Positions 1 through 12,021 of a DNA stretch of 64,000 nucleotides are shown here, piece after piece; the first letter of the stretch is position 1; each line of letters begins with the position of its first letter. The notes under the pieces are model-generated. The model was not told where the DNA came from and did no database searches. It was given only the letters and a program-made list of their open reading frames with translations. Position numbers and translations under genes: made by a program. This stretch comes from Sialis fuliginosa (taxonomy: Eukaryota; Arthropoda; Insecta; Megaloptera; Sialidae): NCBI GenBank assembly GCA_961205875.1, contig OY540812.1, forward strand, positions 28,033,098 through 28,097,097, read 5' to 3'.

Positions 1-520
1 CCGGCCAAAAATAACGGTTTTTCCGGTTTTCGGTTCAGTTTCGGTTCGAAGCCCAGTACAAGTGTGACATCTAGCGAGTACATGTAAAACTAAAAACCCG
101 TTTTAAAGACTATCATAACAGGAATCTATATTATCTACACGAGTAAATAGATAAAGGCAGGGCTTCGAACCGTTATTTTTTTCGTTTCGGTTTTCGTTCC
201 GGTTCGAGTAAAAAAAGATATTTTGGTTCGGTTCCGGTTTTCGTTCCGAAAAAAAATAACGGTTTTTCCGGTTTACGGTTCAGCTCCGAGTGATTAATTA
301 AAAAAAGTTTTTATATGCATTAAAAATTTATTTTCTACCATAATTTAGAACATTTTATGGTACTTGATGATAGCCCGAACGACAATTGAAGTGGGAAATA
401 AGACCATGTTAACGCACTAGTTTAACATGTACTGATATTTTTATTTCGGTTCGGTTCCGGTTTTCGTTCCGGTAAAAAATAACGGTTTTTCTGAGTTTCG
501 GTTTAGTTACAGTTTGAAGT
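1..520. repeat. GGTT/CCGG-rich low-complexity repeat blocks
   Basis: Three blocks (about 1-60, 170-290 and 440-515) consist of degenerate iterations of TTCGGTTCGGTTCCGG and TTTTTCCGGTTTTCGG-like strings, separated by ordinary AT-rich sequence. No open frame or terminal repeat was recognised. They may be the internal satellite of a larger element that runs off the left edge. Confidence 0.6.
58..150. repeat. Fragment shared with 51500-51590
   Basis: GACATCTAGCG, GAAACTAAAAACC-like and CTATCAT segments occur in the same order here and at about 51500-51590, so this is a dispersed repeat fragment. The parent element is not recognised. Confidence 0.5.
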
Positions 521-542
521 TCTGGATAAAGGTAGGTAGGTA

Positions 543-1244
543 CAGTATGTCCCAAGATAGATGTAACAAGAGTTGTAATAAAAAAAAATCGAATTTCGGA
601 ATTACATTTGGGGATCGAATCCTGCTTGATGTAAAACTAACGTACACCAAAAATTAGTTGATTTGATCTTCTACAGAGTGTTTCATAAGTAAAGTTTTAA
701 AAAATAACCTAGAACAAACTACCAATATTTTTCAAATTATGAAAAAAATCCATTAAGAAAATTTGTTTACAATGCAATTTTGTAACCGTATACCGAATTT
801 CAGAGCATTTAAAAAAATAGCAATTTCAATAAATTGTGCAAATATTTTATTGTCAAGTGAAAAGTAGGTTTGGAAAAAACTTAATAACTAAATAATAATA
901 TGCCCCTAACCCTACTTCTCACTTCACAATAAAATATCTACTTAATTTATTAAAACTGTTATTTTTTAAATGCTCTGAAATTCGGCATAGGGTTACAAAA
1001 TTGCATTCAAAACAAACTTTCTTTGTGGATTTTTTTCATATTTTGAAAAAAAAAAGATAAGTATGTAGTTTGTTCTTAGTTATTTTTACAACTTTGCTAA
1101 TAAAACAACTTGCAGAAGACCAAATCAACTATTTTTTATATACCTACCTTAGTTTTTGTAGGACTCAATCACCAAATATTATTTCGAAATTCGAAAAAAA
1201 TGTATTCATTACACCTCTTGTTACATCTAACCTGGAACACACTG
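543..1244. mobile_element. Tc1/mariner-type foldback MITE, 702 bp
   Basis: The ends are imperfect inverted repeats (CAGTATGTCCCAAGAT on the left; CAGTGTGTTCCAGGTT reading in from the right), both followed by AGATGTAACAAG, and flanked by TA at 541-542 and 1245-1246. Complementarity continues almost to the middle: the bases around 780-870 match the reverse complement of 905-1010. There is no coding capacity. A TA target duplication with ends starting CAGT fits a non-autonomous mariner-like element. Confidence 0.85.
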
Positions 1245-1586
1245 TATAATAAGATATATGCATACTTAACCTAACTTAACTTCATGCTGTTAAATTTTCT
1301 TCATTGCATGGTACACGTGCATTTCGTTGCAATTTGCAATGCTAAAATTTCACCCTAAACACGCCTAATGAAGTATAACTTCAAAAAGTTGCCATAGATG
1401 CCGCGAGAATTTATTGTACGTAATACTGAAAGTTAATAGTGTTGTTTTTCTAGTTAACTGATAAAAGATATAACAAAATGTTCGTAACAATGAATAGAAC
1501 ATAAATAATAAAAATAAATATTCTCTAAAAAATTTAAATTATACGAGTATGTTATGAAGCGTTTCAAATATAACTTTAATGTCGAG

Positions 1587-1745
1587 CATTATAAAGAATT
1601 TTCTCTAGAGAAAAAAGCTAAGCTAACGCTATCTACGAGGTGTCATGCCGTTATGAATTTTAGAGCAGTGGTAATAAATATAAAATAATGTAAATGCTGC
1701 ATATTCTATGATCAATAAAATTTGATTTAATTTTGACGATATATT
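1587..1745 (+). repeat. Dispersed repeat R1 (GAATTTGCTCGAG family), copy 1
   Basis: The copy carries the family landmarks in order: ATTATAAAGAATTTTCTC, GCTAAGCTAACGCTATCTAC, AGGTGTCATG, TTTTAGAGCAGTGGTAATAA and AATGTAAATGC. Other copies lie at 15808, 17150, 34515 and 50420, with a divergent one at 2568. Two of them flank the Penelope-like element in opposite orientation. Confidence 0.65.
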
Positions 1746-1958
1746 TGCTCGCAGGTGGTGAATCATTTCAGGATTTTGAATGTAAATTCTTATAATCTTT
1801 TTTTAGTTACTTACAAAATTTACTCATCGCGCAATTTTTATTTTTTTCTATTAGGTATAGCGAACCTAGTTTCGTACTGATAAATATATTAAAATAATTG
1901 AGAAAACAGACTATTCTCAGTCTACGAAAACATTACTATAAGAATTGTTGAACTAGAC

Positions 1959-2237
1959 CAGCGGTCTTCAAACTTTGTTGACTCGCGGAACCCTTAGAAC
2001 CCCTTCCCACACATAGAAAAATATATCTTAACATAATATTCATATAGTTATTTTACGAACACTAGTAACTTCTTGGAATGCATTTATTTTTAAATATAAC
2101 TAAATGTATCTTTATATTTTTAGTTAATAAACACTAGTCAACTAGTGTCAGTGCTTTTTAATTTTGTTTTCGAATTTTTAATTTTAATTCGTTAACCCAC
2201 CAGAGAGGTACTGCAGAACACAGTTTAAAGACCACTG
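1959..2237. mobile_element. hAT-type MITE
   Basis: Ends CAGCGGTCTTCAAACT and AGTTTAAAGACCACTG are inverted repeats. The flanks AACTAGAC (1951-1958) and GACTAGAC (2238-2245) match at 7 of 8 bases, the duplication length of hAT elements. The 279-bp body has no ORF. Confidence 0.8.
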
Positions 2238-2567
2238 GACTAGACCAATCCCTACGACATCAAAGGAGAAGAAGACAAAAATAGAGTAAAATAACCTGAT
2301 TTCTGGTTATAAAAAAATAAAATAAAAAAATACTTTAATAAAACCGAATTTTTCTCCTTTTCTTCTTTTAAAAAGCTATCATCAAACACGGATTTACAAG
2401 TGAGTTAGTGAGAAAGGAAAATTCCCGGAATACAAGGAATCATTTAACAGCTATAGAAAATATGGAATTTCAATAACTTATTTTTTTTCAATGAAATACT
2501 TAAAATTATTAAATCGATTCTTAAGCCCAAGTAGACGAAAACGACGCAAACATGTTTTCGTATGTCC

Positions 2568-2690
2568 GGTATTATAAGGAGCTAACTTTTTAAGCATGAA
2601 AGCACTTACAAATGGAGTTTTAATTCTATGATATTATCTATGGATTAGTAATGGAATTTAGAGCAGTGATATTTCAATTTATTATGAGTA
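2568..2690 (+). repeat. Divergent copy of dispersed repeat R1
   Basis: GGTATTATAAGGA at the left and GGAATTTAGAGCAGTGAT at the right match the R1 ends; the middle is diverged. Confidence 0.4.
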
Positions 2691-3189
2691 TAACACAGTT
2701 CGCGACTCTGACCGTACAAAATAATTTTCATAATATTACCACTGTTTCAATACAGTTGGTGCTTACCTACAACTGCTTGTCAAACACTTCATGAAACTTC
2801 AATAGAACTGTAGGATAGCATTAGACCAGGTAACCATACTTTATTTCATAATATTTTTTTAGATGGCACTGCAAGCATTAATGTGAATAAAAATTGGTCT
2901 CTAGTATCTAGATAGAAAATACTATGTACGTTCATCCGATTAGTAATCTCCCTGTGATTGAGAAACAAACAAAACAAAATCCTTAGCGATTAGAGATCTC
3001 AGAATAAAGTAAAAGTATACACTATATTAAAAATACAGTGCACGTGTTCCTAAGAATATTAAAAATAGTTTTCTGGCTAATAACTGATAAATGATAGAAA
3101 AATATTAGTTAGAAATAAATTATAGATATCTACTAAAGGCCTTTTATTTTAAAGTTTTATTTAAAGTTATTCTAAAATATTTTTTCTAG

Positions 3190-3440
3190 TTCGACCCTTT
3201 TTAAAAACAATTCGAAAAATCAAAAATTAACAAGATTAAAAATCCATTTCCGGTAGTAAGATAAATTAAAATTAATCTTCAAATATGTGTTTTGTCGTTT
3301 TTTTAAGTTACAGCGCCTACAGACAGACAGACACACGCATAGACACACAGACATCATGGTGAAAATGGGATTCAGGGATAGGTTAAAAATGAATACTAAA
3401 ATACTTTGTATTTTATACATATGTATAGCCGTATAAGAAA
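3190..3440 (+). repeat. Partial copy of repeat family R2 (GTATAAGAAAGT)
   Basis: The copy contains CAATTCGAAAAATCAAAAAT, a GACAGACAGACACAC tract, ACATCATGGTGAAAA, GATTCAGGGA and GTATAAGAAAGT. The order matches 49320-49612. It is a fragment only and non-coding. Confidence 0.6.
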
Positions 3441-4426
3441 GTAAAAGGAGTTAATAATAATAATAAATGAACGTCATAAAAAATCAATCTGACTTGAGCA
3501 AGTTCCATGAAAATAAGACTAAATAATATAAAACCCTCTTCAGCATAAAACAAGTAAAATATGTCATTTTCCAAACAAACTTCTTTTTAAACTTCCAAGA
3601 AAGCCACTTACTTGTATTAGATAAAAAAAATAAATCATATTTCACAATAAATTATTGGCCGAATGTCGAACATGCGACAGACTCACGGTCATAAATAAAA
3701 TATTATAATAAAAATTTATCACTAAATGCATAGATATGATGTACATAAATTTATGTGTTTATACCATGTTCAAAATATTTATTGCCAAATCATTAACTGA
3801 CGGCTGCAAAAATTTTGTAGACTCATAAAAACGTATTTTATTACATATTGGAAATGTACGTACTTTTAAAGATTATCTTATGTACAGTTACGATTTTAAC
3901 AACTGCTATATAAAAATATGTTTTTGATGACGAAAGTTTACATTTTAAAATAACTTAAAATATAAACAACCGCAACCCTTAAATATCCACAAAACTTTCG
4001 TATTCATTATTATATAGAAACAAATATCTAAACGAAAAAATTGGTTAGAATATAATTAACCTCACACATTTCTTATGGAAAATGGTTTTCGGTGAAAATT
4101 ATATGTTGTAGTTTATGTGATGCTGATCAAAAGTTCTCATAGGTACAGCTTCGAAAAATTTACCGTTTTGGCGATAAAAATTTTTAAAGATGAAAAATTG
4201 AAATAATAATTAGTGTTTTATTTAAGTTTTTATTCTTTTAACACTTTAAGTTAGTAATAACATCAGAATCTTGGTTATATTACTAGAATACTAAATCTTA
4301 ATTTTTCAGGGGATATAACAAATTAGTTTTTAGCGATTGGCACTATTTATTTCATCGTTTACAATATTAAATACATTTAAATAAACTATAAGATATTATA
4401 CAAGTTTTGAGGTTACCACGGTGATT

Positions 4427-4643
4427 ATGATATGGATCGTGACTTCTGAGTGTAAGCTGCGTCAATTGGTCGTGTTATTGGTCAATGTTTTATCACACAT
4501 TGCAGTGAACGTCTTCAAGATTCTTCTAAAAGGCACTTTTAGAAGAGCCCTGATGTCCACACAATGTGTAACGAAACGTTGATCGAAAACACGATCAAAT
4601 TGATGCGGCTTACACCCAGACACCAAGATCCATATAAGATATT
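4427..4643. mobile_element. Palindromic MITE inside the outer foldback
   Basis: The left half (ATATGGATCGTGACTTC, AGTGTAAGCTGCGTCAAT, TGGTCGTGTT) is mirrored by the right half, with TTCTAAAAGGCACTTTTAGAA at the centre. ATAAGATATTA occurs on both sides (4391 region and 4643 region) and could be an 11-bp target duplication or chance. Confidence 0.55.
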
Positions 4644-4668
4644 AAATAAAATTATCTGTAAATCTTAA

Positions 4669-5391
4669 GGGGGTATTCTGGTCTAGAAATTTGAAAAAAT
4701 CAATTTTTTTTTCTGCATATTTTCAAAGTATAGACCCTTAAGAATATGTCCTTAAATGTATTTTTCAAAATTCGAATTATTTTCGGAGATACAGTGGATT
4801 TTGTGACATAGCATCTAAGCCGGCCGAGTGGAACGAATCACACAATAAACACGTTTTTCTCGAAACTACTTTTTTTGAAGTGGTTGACATGATATCTCAA
4901 GTTCTACCCCACCGATTCCTTTGAAATTTGGTGGAAATCTTTTTTATATATCTCTCTATCGTGTCTGCCTTGGATTTTAAAAAATTTCAATTTGGAGTAT
5001 TTTTAAAAAATTCGAAAAGGTCAAAAAAGGGGTAAAAAAAATTTCTTTTTCATGTCGACGCCATTTTGTGAATTTTTATTTATTTTTTTTTGGCTAAGGT
5101 CAGTGCGATAGCGACATCTTTACAGATTGAGAATTTTTCAAAATTTTTTGTTTCAGATCACTATAAGGGCTGGAATCATGTCAACCAGAGTGCACCGTTT
5201 TTTTTTGTAGCCCCCACTTCACCGGCCTGTAAAATTGTCGAATTTCTGATTTTTTTTTTACAATTTTTTTTTATATTCTTAAAATGTCAATAAATATCAT
5301 ACCAAAAATGGATAGTAAAAATGTTTTTCATTTTTTTTGATGTTAGTTTGAAAAATGCCTAAAATTTTGGCTTCTAGACCAGAATACCCCC
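4669..5391. mobile_element. TTAA-flanked TIR element (piggyBac-type MITE), 723 bp
   Basis: The left end GGGGGTATTCTGGTCTAGAA (4669-4688) and the right end TTCTAGACCAGAATACCCCC (5372-5391) form a perfect 20-bp terminal inverted repeat. Each side carries TTAA (4665-4668 and 5392-5395), the signature target site of piggyBac-superfamily transposition. The interior is low-complexity and has no credible transposase. A plus-strand frame at 5090-5293 is a homopolymer artefact. Confidence 0.85.
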
Positions 5392-5811
5392 TTAAATCAC
5401 TTATAAATCACACTGTATTGTTTTTCTCAATTTTTTGTAACACAGCGAACCATCATAATTTATATACCTAATAATTAGCTGTGTGTAGCGATCACTACAA
5501 GTTGTTTACTTATACCATAGTCAAAAAAATTAATAAGTAATTACATTTTTCATCATTATATATCATTAATTACAACAACCTCAGAAACGTCATTAGTTTA
5601 AAACTTAAATAACGAAAAAAGCATTAAAAAATAAAAACTTTAATTTCAACTTTTCATATATAAAATTTTTATCGCCGAAACAGCTCATTTTTCGAAGTTG
5701 TGCCTATGAGATCTTTTGATCAGCATCACATAAACTACAACATATCAAAAATTTTGCGATTTTCACCGAAAGCCATTTCCCATAAGAAATGTACGGGATC
5801 CTTTTTGATAA

Positions 5812-8074
5812 TAGCTATTTTCTACATATAGCTTTTATTTTTACACGCGGTAAGTCAAAATCGTAAGTTCTGGAGTGAAATTTGTCAAAAGAGACGCAAA
5901 ACGCTGTTTTTGTCCTATTTTCATTATTATTTTTAACTTCCAAACTACTTGAATGATTTTGATGAAATCTCCACCAAAATGTTCCTTAAAAACTCGGACA
6001 TATAAATAAATAAATAAATAAACATTTTATTCTTTTTCACTACATGGTATAGTATAGAATAGGTCAGTGGAACTCTTTAATATTTGTATATAAAATAAAA
6101 AATATAACAAAATTAAAATAATAATATAAAAAATAAAATTGAAATTGAAATTAAAACAGAAAAACTTATGTACGTATGTATATAAAAATTTTGGTAAAAT
6201 TATTTTCATCTTTATGGTCACATATTCATGCAAGTAAAGTAAATCAAATTTTTAATTAATGTTTTGTATGTTTGTATACAAAGATAATCGGCTGTTGTCC
6301 ATTAATTATACGTACACGCATGTCAATGGGAAGAGTCGTGCTTACAATTAACGTGACAAATTGTGGTGAGGTAGGAAGAGGGTTTGATATTATTTGATAC
6401 CACATTACATTTACAAGATCAAGTAACAATAAGAAATGTTATTTAAGGAGGTGGTTTATAAAATTACAGAAAATGAAAAAAAATTATTATTATTTTGTAT
6501 GTATATGAATCTGATTCACGTTAAGAGAGAAAATACTTTACGTTGCTATTTGGTTTTTTCAGTCTAAAAAAAATTATTTTAGTTTAACTATCCCAATATT
6601 TTTAATACAAAAATATTGGGTGTAAAACACGAATTTTGAGATATATCGAAATTTTAAATAAGTATACAAATCGAGAAAGAATTATTGTCTCTTAAACAAT
6701 TGAAATTTTAACCATCAATATCTTATTATATTCAACCACTTGGATCCGTAATTTTAGGTGACCGACCTAATGAATATTAATAGCAAAGTTCATTGATTAA
6801 AAATTTTTAATATATAAATTAGCAATTACAACAGCCGAAACTAGTGTCAATTAACCTATTTAATAATAATTAATTAGAAAAATTCTTACGTAAGTAATGC
6901 TTGTGAACCCTCTCCCTTTCACCAAACTTTAAGATTTGAAAGATTCGACAACCCCCCCCCCCCCCCCCCCCCCCCATCAAACCAAGCTTTACATAATTAA
7001 TGAACGCTCTCTTACAACTATAATACATACATTGAATTAATAATGTTCTATGAATTCCTGTCAAAAACAACTAATCAATGTAGGAAATCATATTTATATG
7101 TTAATTTTAACAACGTATAATTAAATTTACACTACTGTTTTTGTTTATAGCCCTATGAAAATATTTATAACATAACAAACGCAATAAGCAGAGATGTACA
7201 AAATGCAATTTAGCATTTATCTGTAATCGAATGAAATCGTTTCATAGTCCGAACGATGCGCGTGACTGCGCGGTGTTTTTCCCGTCGCCGTTGTTTTATT
7301 CACGTGAATGCAGTGATTTCTGCCTTACCAGTGGCGTACTAAAATAAGTATTACTACTACAAAATCTTGACTGTAAATGGCCAAGACTAGAATATGCAAC
7401 CATGACTAGGCTATGCGTAGATTAGGAAAGACTATGGATACAATACAGCCAATACTACGTATACAAAACTGTTACCAAAACTTGATGGCGGCCATCTTTT
7501 ATCAAATGTCGTTTCTATGAATATATCCCAAAGGCATCATTCGAAAATTTAAAATATGCAAATATGTTTTTTATTACAATTGAATTTGTTCTGTAAGAGA
7601 GATGATGGTTGCAAATAGACGTTTCTCTATTAATGATTTATTACTGAAATACTTTTAAACACAATATAAAACATTTATTATTAATTAATTTATAATTCCA
7701 AATAAATGATTTTAATTTTTAAATCCGAATGATACACTAATGATTACGCTAGATAGTATGGTATGAGTCGTATATCTTTTCTTGTCTAAGAGGCTATGTA
7801 AGACCAAGACTTGATGCAAATTAATTTTCAAAATATAAATTTGAAACTTTGATTTAGAAAACTTGCTAAGTATTTCAAACATATTGTGTATGTAAAATAA
7901 TTTTGATAAAAAATAAAATTCACAATAAATATGCATACAGGTATCATTTTGTTCTTAATTAGAAAACTTTGACCAGCAACCGAGTTGCAATGGGATATGT
8001 TCGTGCAAAATGTAGGTGTATTTTTAACCAACAAAATCAGATTATTTGAAACGTTCATAAATATTCATTACACC
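5812..8074. other. No gene recognised; AT-rich DNA with simple repeats
   Basis: Visible landmarks are an (AATA)n run at 6003-6022, a perfect hairpin with CCAATATTTTT arms near 6592-6620, a 24-base C tract at 6952-6975, and a short CpG-rich patch at 7245-7335. The patch ends in CAGTGGCGTACTAA, which resembles a single hAT end. Nothing looks coding. Confidence 0.5.
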
Positions 8075-8076
8075 TA

Positions 8077-8861
8077 TAGGCTGTTTCATTTAAGATTGCA
8101 GCGGTAGCTAACATAGGAAGTATAATACGCGCTTCTTATTGGGCAAAACGCTATGCAAATTCACAATAACACAATTTTCAATGATGCAATACATGCCTTG
8201 GAAACAAATGCAATTAAATTCAAATTGTCAGATTATAGTTCAGGAAACTTGTGCAAAAGTTCCAAATAGTTCCAATAGTTCAGGGATTTTTCATGGATTT
8301 AGAGATAGTTGTGAGGAGTATTTTCTGAAAAGTCTCAATTCCTAGGTGTTGAGCAAACCCTGCAATCAAGGTTGAAAGAAACAATTTTGAGAGTTTATAA
8401 AAATCGGAATATCTCTAAAACGATAAACACTTCACATTTGTAATTAGGCCCAAATGACGCAGAACTAAATTCTATATAGATACAGAGAACATTTTTAAAT
8501 GTAAATAAGTGTATCTTTTTTTGCTCAACATTTGCATACGGGGATATTTCTGAAAATATGCATCGAAGTACTGGGAACAATATGTATAAGTACCATTAGT
8601 ATTGGAATTATTTAGAAGTTTATATGGAGCTGTGTTTTTGTTTCCTGAACTATTAGTTATTATAAAAATGTATATTATATTATCGTCATTAGGATAATAT
8701 TAGAAACCTAATATTTATAATAGATAGGTGAGTTTTATTTCTTACAAATTTCATTAAAAGAATTCATATAAACATTTTTTTTTTAAATCATAGAATAGTG
8801 CCTGTGTGAACCGTGCCGTCTAATCCCTGCTCACTACTGCAATTTCAAATGAAACAGACTA
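8077..8861. mobile_element. TA-flanked TIR element, about 785 bp
   Basis: TAGGCTGTTTCATTT and GATTGCAG at the left are mirrored at the right by CTGCAATTTC and AAATGAAACAGACTA, with TA on both sides (8075-8076, 8862-8863). Open frames inside (8139-8345 plus, 8395-8580 minus) show no known domain. A Tc1/mariner-type non-autonomous element is the simplest reading. Confidence 0.7.
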
Positions 8862-9142
8862 TACATTCCTACATATTTAAATAAAATGACTTGTTTTAAA
8901 TATTTTAAATGTCACCGAGAACATACTATCTGCATTTTTATTTAGTTCCTCTGCTACGAAGCGGTACAAAACAAAAATTCATATAATTGGTCCTCATTAC
9001 ATTGAAACCGAATACAAAATTCGTATCCACCACCACTGTTTGAATGTTATTTTTTTAAAAACACTCCCTCTAAGCGTATCCTGATGTACTGTACGTGCTC
9101 GTTCGCCGGCGTACCCCCCCCCCCCCCACCCAATGTACTTAC

Positions 9143-9300
9143 CAGCACCACCACCGACCCGTCCGTCGGTCTATCGGTGCCTGCCGGATGCAGTTGACGA
9201 TTTCCGCGGACGACGTTTATTAACCCCTCGATTTCCACGGAGTTTTTCTTCGTGTTCTTGGATATTTTTTTTGATTTTTTTTTCGCTACGTCATTACGTT
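9143..9300 (-). other. Possible CpG-rich exon with strong splice donor
   Basis: On the minus strand a GC- and CpG-rich stretch stands out from the AT-rich surroundings. It ends in GTGGTGGTGCTG followed by GTAAGTAC, a near-consensus donor, at 9142/9143. A frame is open from 9307 through the donor and would encode a lysine-rich segment and then VEIEGLINVVRGNRQ. It contains no ATG (the codon at 9238 is GTG). It could be a 5'UTR exon or an internal coding exon; the possible acceptor TTACAG at about 9301 lacks a good pyrimidine tract. The putative intron starts with a 14-base G/C tract (9114-9127). Protein identity is unknown. Confidence 0.35.
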
Positions 9301-9511
9301 CTGTAACTTATTTACTAGAGACGTGAATTGGGGTGAGAGTAGTTGGGGATTATTCAGTTAAATGGATACATTCTATGGTTATTTATGAAATTGAATTATC
9401 AAGTTTCACTTCACATCTTAAAGCAGAGGTTCTTATACGTTCTTACAATTAGATTTAAAAACTCTAATATGAAATTAGCAGACCGCTCGCAGCTTCACCT
9501 TCTTATATATA

Positions 9512-10330
9512 AATACTAACTGGGCCCGCGCGGTTTCGCCCGCTTGGACTACGGAATTATTGTTTAGAATTTTTGAAAAATATAGTTGAATTAAGTACAA
9601 ACACGATTAATTATTATCGTAATAATAACAAATCAAAATCTAACGTACCTAAAAAAAAAAAACAAATCAGAATACAAATTACAAATAATTTTTGTTCTGA
9701 TTAAATTTAAAAGTTAATAATTGAAAACAAAATAAACAACTACCGGCCGAGCGAAGAATCTTCTCTCTCCACGCGACACTTCATCATAGTTCGCGCAAAT
9801 TGCCGCGAATAATATGTTGTTCACGTTAATATGTATATTTCACGTTATTTCCTAAACCAAAAGACCAAATTCGATTCTGTAAAGCGCAAATTATATCTAC
9901 ATTAAGTACTTATGACGATGAAATCATTTATTTCGATAAGGATTAATATTTTGCAGGTCATAAGTCCACGAAAACAAAACCCAAATATTTTTTATTTTCT
10001 TTGTAACATAAAAGCAGTCATTGTGGCTTAAATATAAAAGTTAGACATTATTAGACTTTATTATAGATCTTTTGATTCTACACAATTCTATAATAAATAA
10101 TATATTATTAAATAGCACGCCGACGGCAAAATTTTTTCCGACTTGATTTACTATCATCGTCACTGCTTAGTTGTAATGTTACCTAACGTAACAAAATATA
10201 GCCTATAACCTGGCCAAAGAATGTATCTATGAATTAAAAAAGAAACCACGTAAATCGGATAAGTGGTTCTCGAGTGACGGACAGACAGACAGAGAGACGT
10301 TGAGCTTTATATAGTATATTAAGGATTTTG
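9512..10330 (+). mobile_element. Degenerate RTE-like or SINE-like element
   Basis: The left part reads ACTGGGCCCGCGCGGTTTCG and continues CCCGC, and the right part reads AAGTGGTTCTCGAGTGACGG then ACAGACAGACAG and GAGCTTTATATAGTATATTA. From general knowledge, this pairing is typical of insect non-LTR-derived repeats with a conserved 3' tail. No ORF survives. Confidence 0.45.
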
Positions 10331-10479
10331 TATATAATTTATAAGATCTCATCCCATTTCTACTGTAAGTGTAAGTCTGAATTTTATTTTAATAGAATAG
10401 TATTTTATTTGAAATTCACCATTGTTATATAAACAGTTGTGCAGAAAAACGTATCAGAATTAAAAAAAAAAAAATTATA

Positions 10480-10625
10480 TCATTCGATCCCCCAGCTTAA
10501 GGGTTGAATTTTGGAAAATGTCTTCTTAGTGGGTACTCACGTTAAAAGAGGAAGACACCTTCAAATTTCAAGTTTCTAAGTCTAGGGGTTTGGGCTTTTA
10601 TCTGCTTCACAATTATATTGATGTC
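10480..10625 (+). repeat. Retroelement 3'-region-like fragment
   Basis: ATTCGATCCCCCAGCTTAAG, TTTTGGAAAATGTCTTCTTA, GTTAAAAGAGGAAG and CAAATTTCAAGTTTCTAAGT follow the layout of insect non-LTR-derived 3' repeats. Non-coding. Confidence 0.35.
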
Positions 10626-10741
10626 TTCTAGCTAGATTTTAGATCATATACTTTCTTTTGTAGATTTTAAAAATAATATAATTAATAAAATTAAATAATA
10701 ATCGGTTCGTACATTTATTAGCAACTAAGTATTACTATTTT

Positions 10742-10920
10742 TACCAGCCCCTAAAATTTCATATTAGGTACTACTTAAAAATGGTATAAATATATATATA
10801 TCTATGTACCTATATATAAAACTGACAGACATGACGCCATCACTGGAGTGTTAATTAAAAAATTGTTCAGACAAAATAATTTACTAGAAATAAGACTGAC
10901 AGACTTGGTGCCACTATTTG
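10742..10920. repeat. Orphan TIR of repeat family R3 plus a two-unit tandem
   Basis: ACCAGCCCCTAAAATTTCAT followed by ATTAGG and CTTAAAAATGG (10742-10785) matches the right end of the element at 19368-20277. Behind it, AAACTGACAGACATGACGCC and AGACTGACAGACTTGGTGCC start two diverged units of about 80 bp. Confidence 0.45.
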
Positions 10921-11277
10921 AGTGTTAAAATTTAAAAATAAAATGTACATAATATTCTACGAAAGAAAACATACGGAAATGGTCTAATAATTCCGTTCAT
11001 GAGAATTTTATAATCGCAATACGTTTTTTACTATTTTTGTATAACTTAAATAATGCCTTACAGTTTGAGATTTTTCCATCTGTGCGTTCGTTCGGATGTA
11101 ATGAATTATTTGCCTTCTGTTATAAAAATATATGAAATAAGACCGACCTATGTAAAAGTTGGATCTAAGGTAATATATATTTCAAATATCCATCAGCCAA
11201 GATTCATCTCATATTCATTCTTAATGCAAACGTATGTATTCAACAATACAGATGTACTTATTAAATATTAATATTGC

Positions 11278-11400
11278 TGACGTACGCCTATGTACTCGAA
11301 CAAAGTAATTCAAAATGTTTATTTGTTCAAAAACAACGCAATATTTTAGAGAAACATTGAATTGTATGAAATTCTTAGCATTATCTGATTTTATTTTGTT
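11278..11400 (+). repeat. Direct repeat with 12788-12930
   Basis: ACGCCTATGTACT, ACAAAGTAATTCAAAATG and TTTATTTGTTCAAAAAC recur in the same order at 12788-12850 (ACGCCAATGTACT, AAAGTAAATCAAAAAT, TTTATTTGTTTAAAAAC). The TA-flanked element at 12022-12520 lies between the copies. Family unknown. Confidence 0.45.
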
Positions 11401-11519
11401 TTCTTATTTATTGTAAAATCCCTGCATATTTAAATCTGCAAGCTCTTTCTGTATAATCTAAATATTTTTGTTATTTTAAGTTTATGCAGTATTTTACAGT
11501 TATTATTAAGAAATCTGTA

Positions 11520-11715
11520 TATGTTAGTTCCGAATAAACTCGTAAACTATTGAACCGATTTTGATGGAACTTTCATTATTGGAATGCTTAAGTTGCGTGT
11601 AAGAAACTATAACTAAAGTTTACACAGTCACAGCGATGGTCGAGAAAGGTAGTAAATCACAAAGAAGAAAATTTCAGCGGTCTGTGCGACCGCACTTTCA
11701 TAGTTAAAGGTTGTA
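11520..11715 (+). repeat. Fragment of an insect interspersed repeat
   Basis: ATTGAACCGATTTTGATGGA, followed by AACTTTCATTATTGGAATGC and later GCGGTCTGTGCGACCGCACT, resembles the 3' regions of insect retroelements that also occur at 14945 and 46005. Confidence 0.3.
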
Positions 11716-12021
11716 TTATGACTATTATAAAAATTATTATAAATTATTTAATCATTCCTACATGCAAAACCAGACTATTTAATCATTAACGCCGATTTTT
11801 TTATTTTACCCACGGGGACAAGATTTTTGCAACCAGTGTTGAATTGAAATTTTAATTAATTAATATAAAATATTGATTTCTATGAATAAAATAAAATTAA
11901 CTATACTTATTATTTATTCAAATAAATATAAAATATTTCATAATAAAGTTAGTTCTCTGTCTAAGCTAAATGTCAAAATTTTAATTTATTTAATGTTGCC
12001 AATATTGAACAAATATATTTA

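Larger units (their letters stand above)
4065..5791. mobile_element. Outer foldback element with two nested insertions
   Basis: Arms of about 130 bp (4065-4190 and 5655-5791) are inverted copies. Shared landmarks include ACATTTCTTATGG, GTTGTAGTTTATGTGATGCT and GCTGATCAAAAG, read on opposite strands. The interior holds the palindrome at 4427-4643 and the TTAA element at 4669-5391. Exact outer ends and target duplication were not determined. Confidence 0.65.

Noticed and set aside
5090..5293. 67-codon plus-strand frame
   Set aside because: It lies inside the non-coding TTAA element and is mostly poly-T-derived phenylalanine.
6870..7070. 66-codon minus-strand frame with a poly-glycine run
   Set aside because: The glycines come from the 24-base C tract; the remainder lacks protein character.
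9047..9238. 63-codon minus-strand gene starting at 9238
   Set aside because: The start codon is GTG and the frame runs into a G/C homopolymer behind a good splice donor; kept only as an exon candidate.
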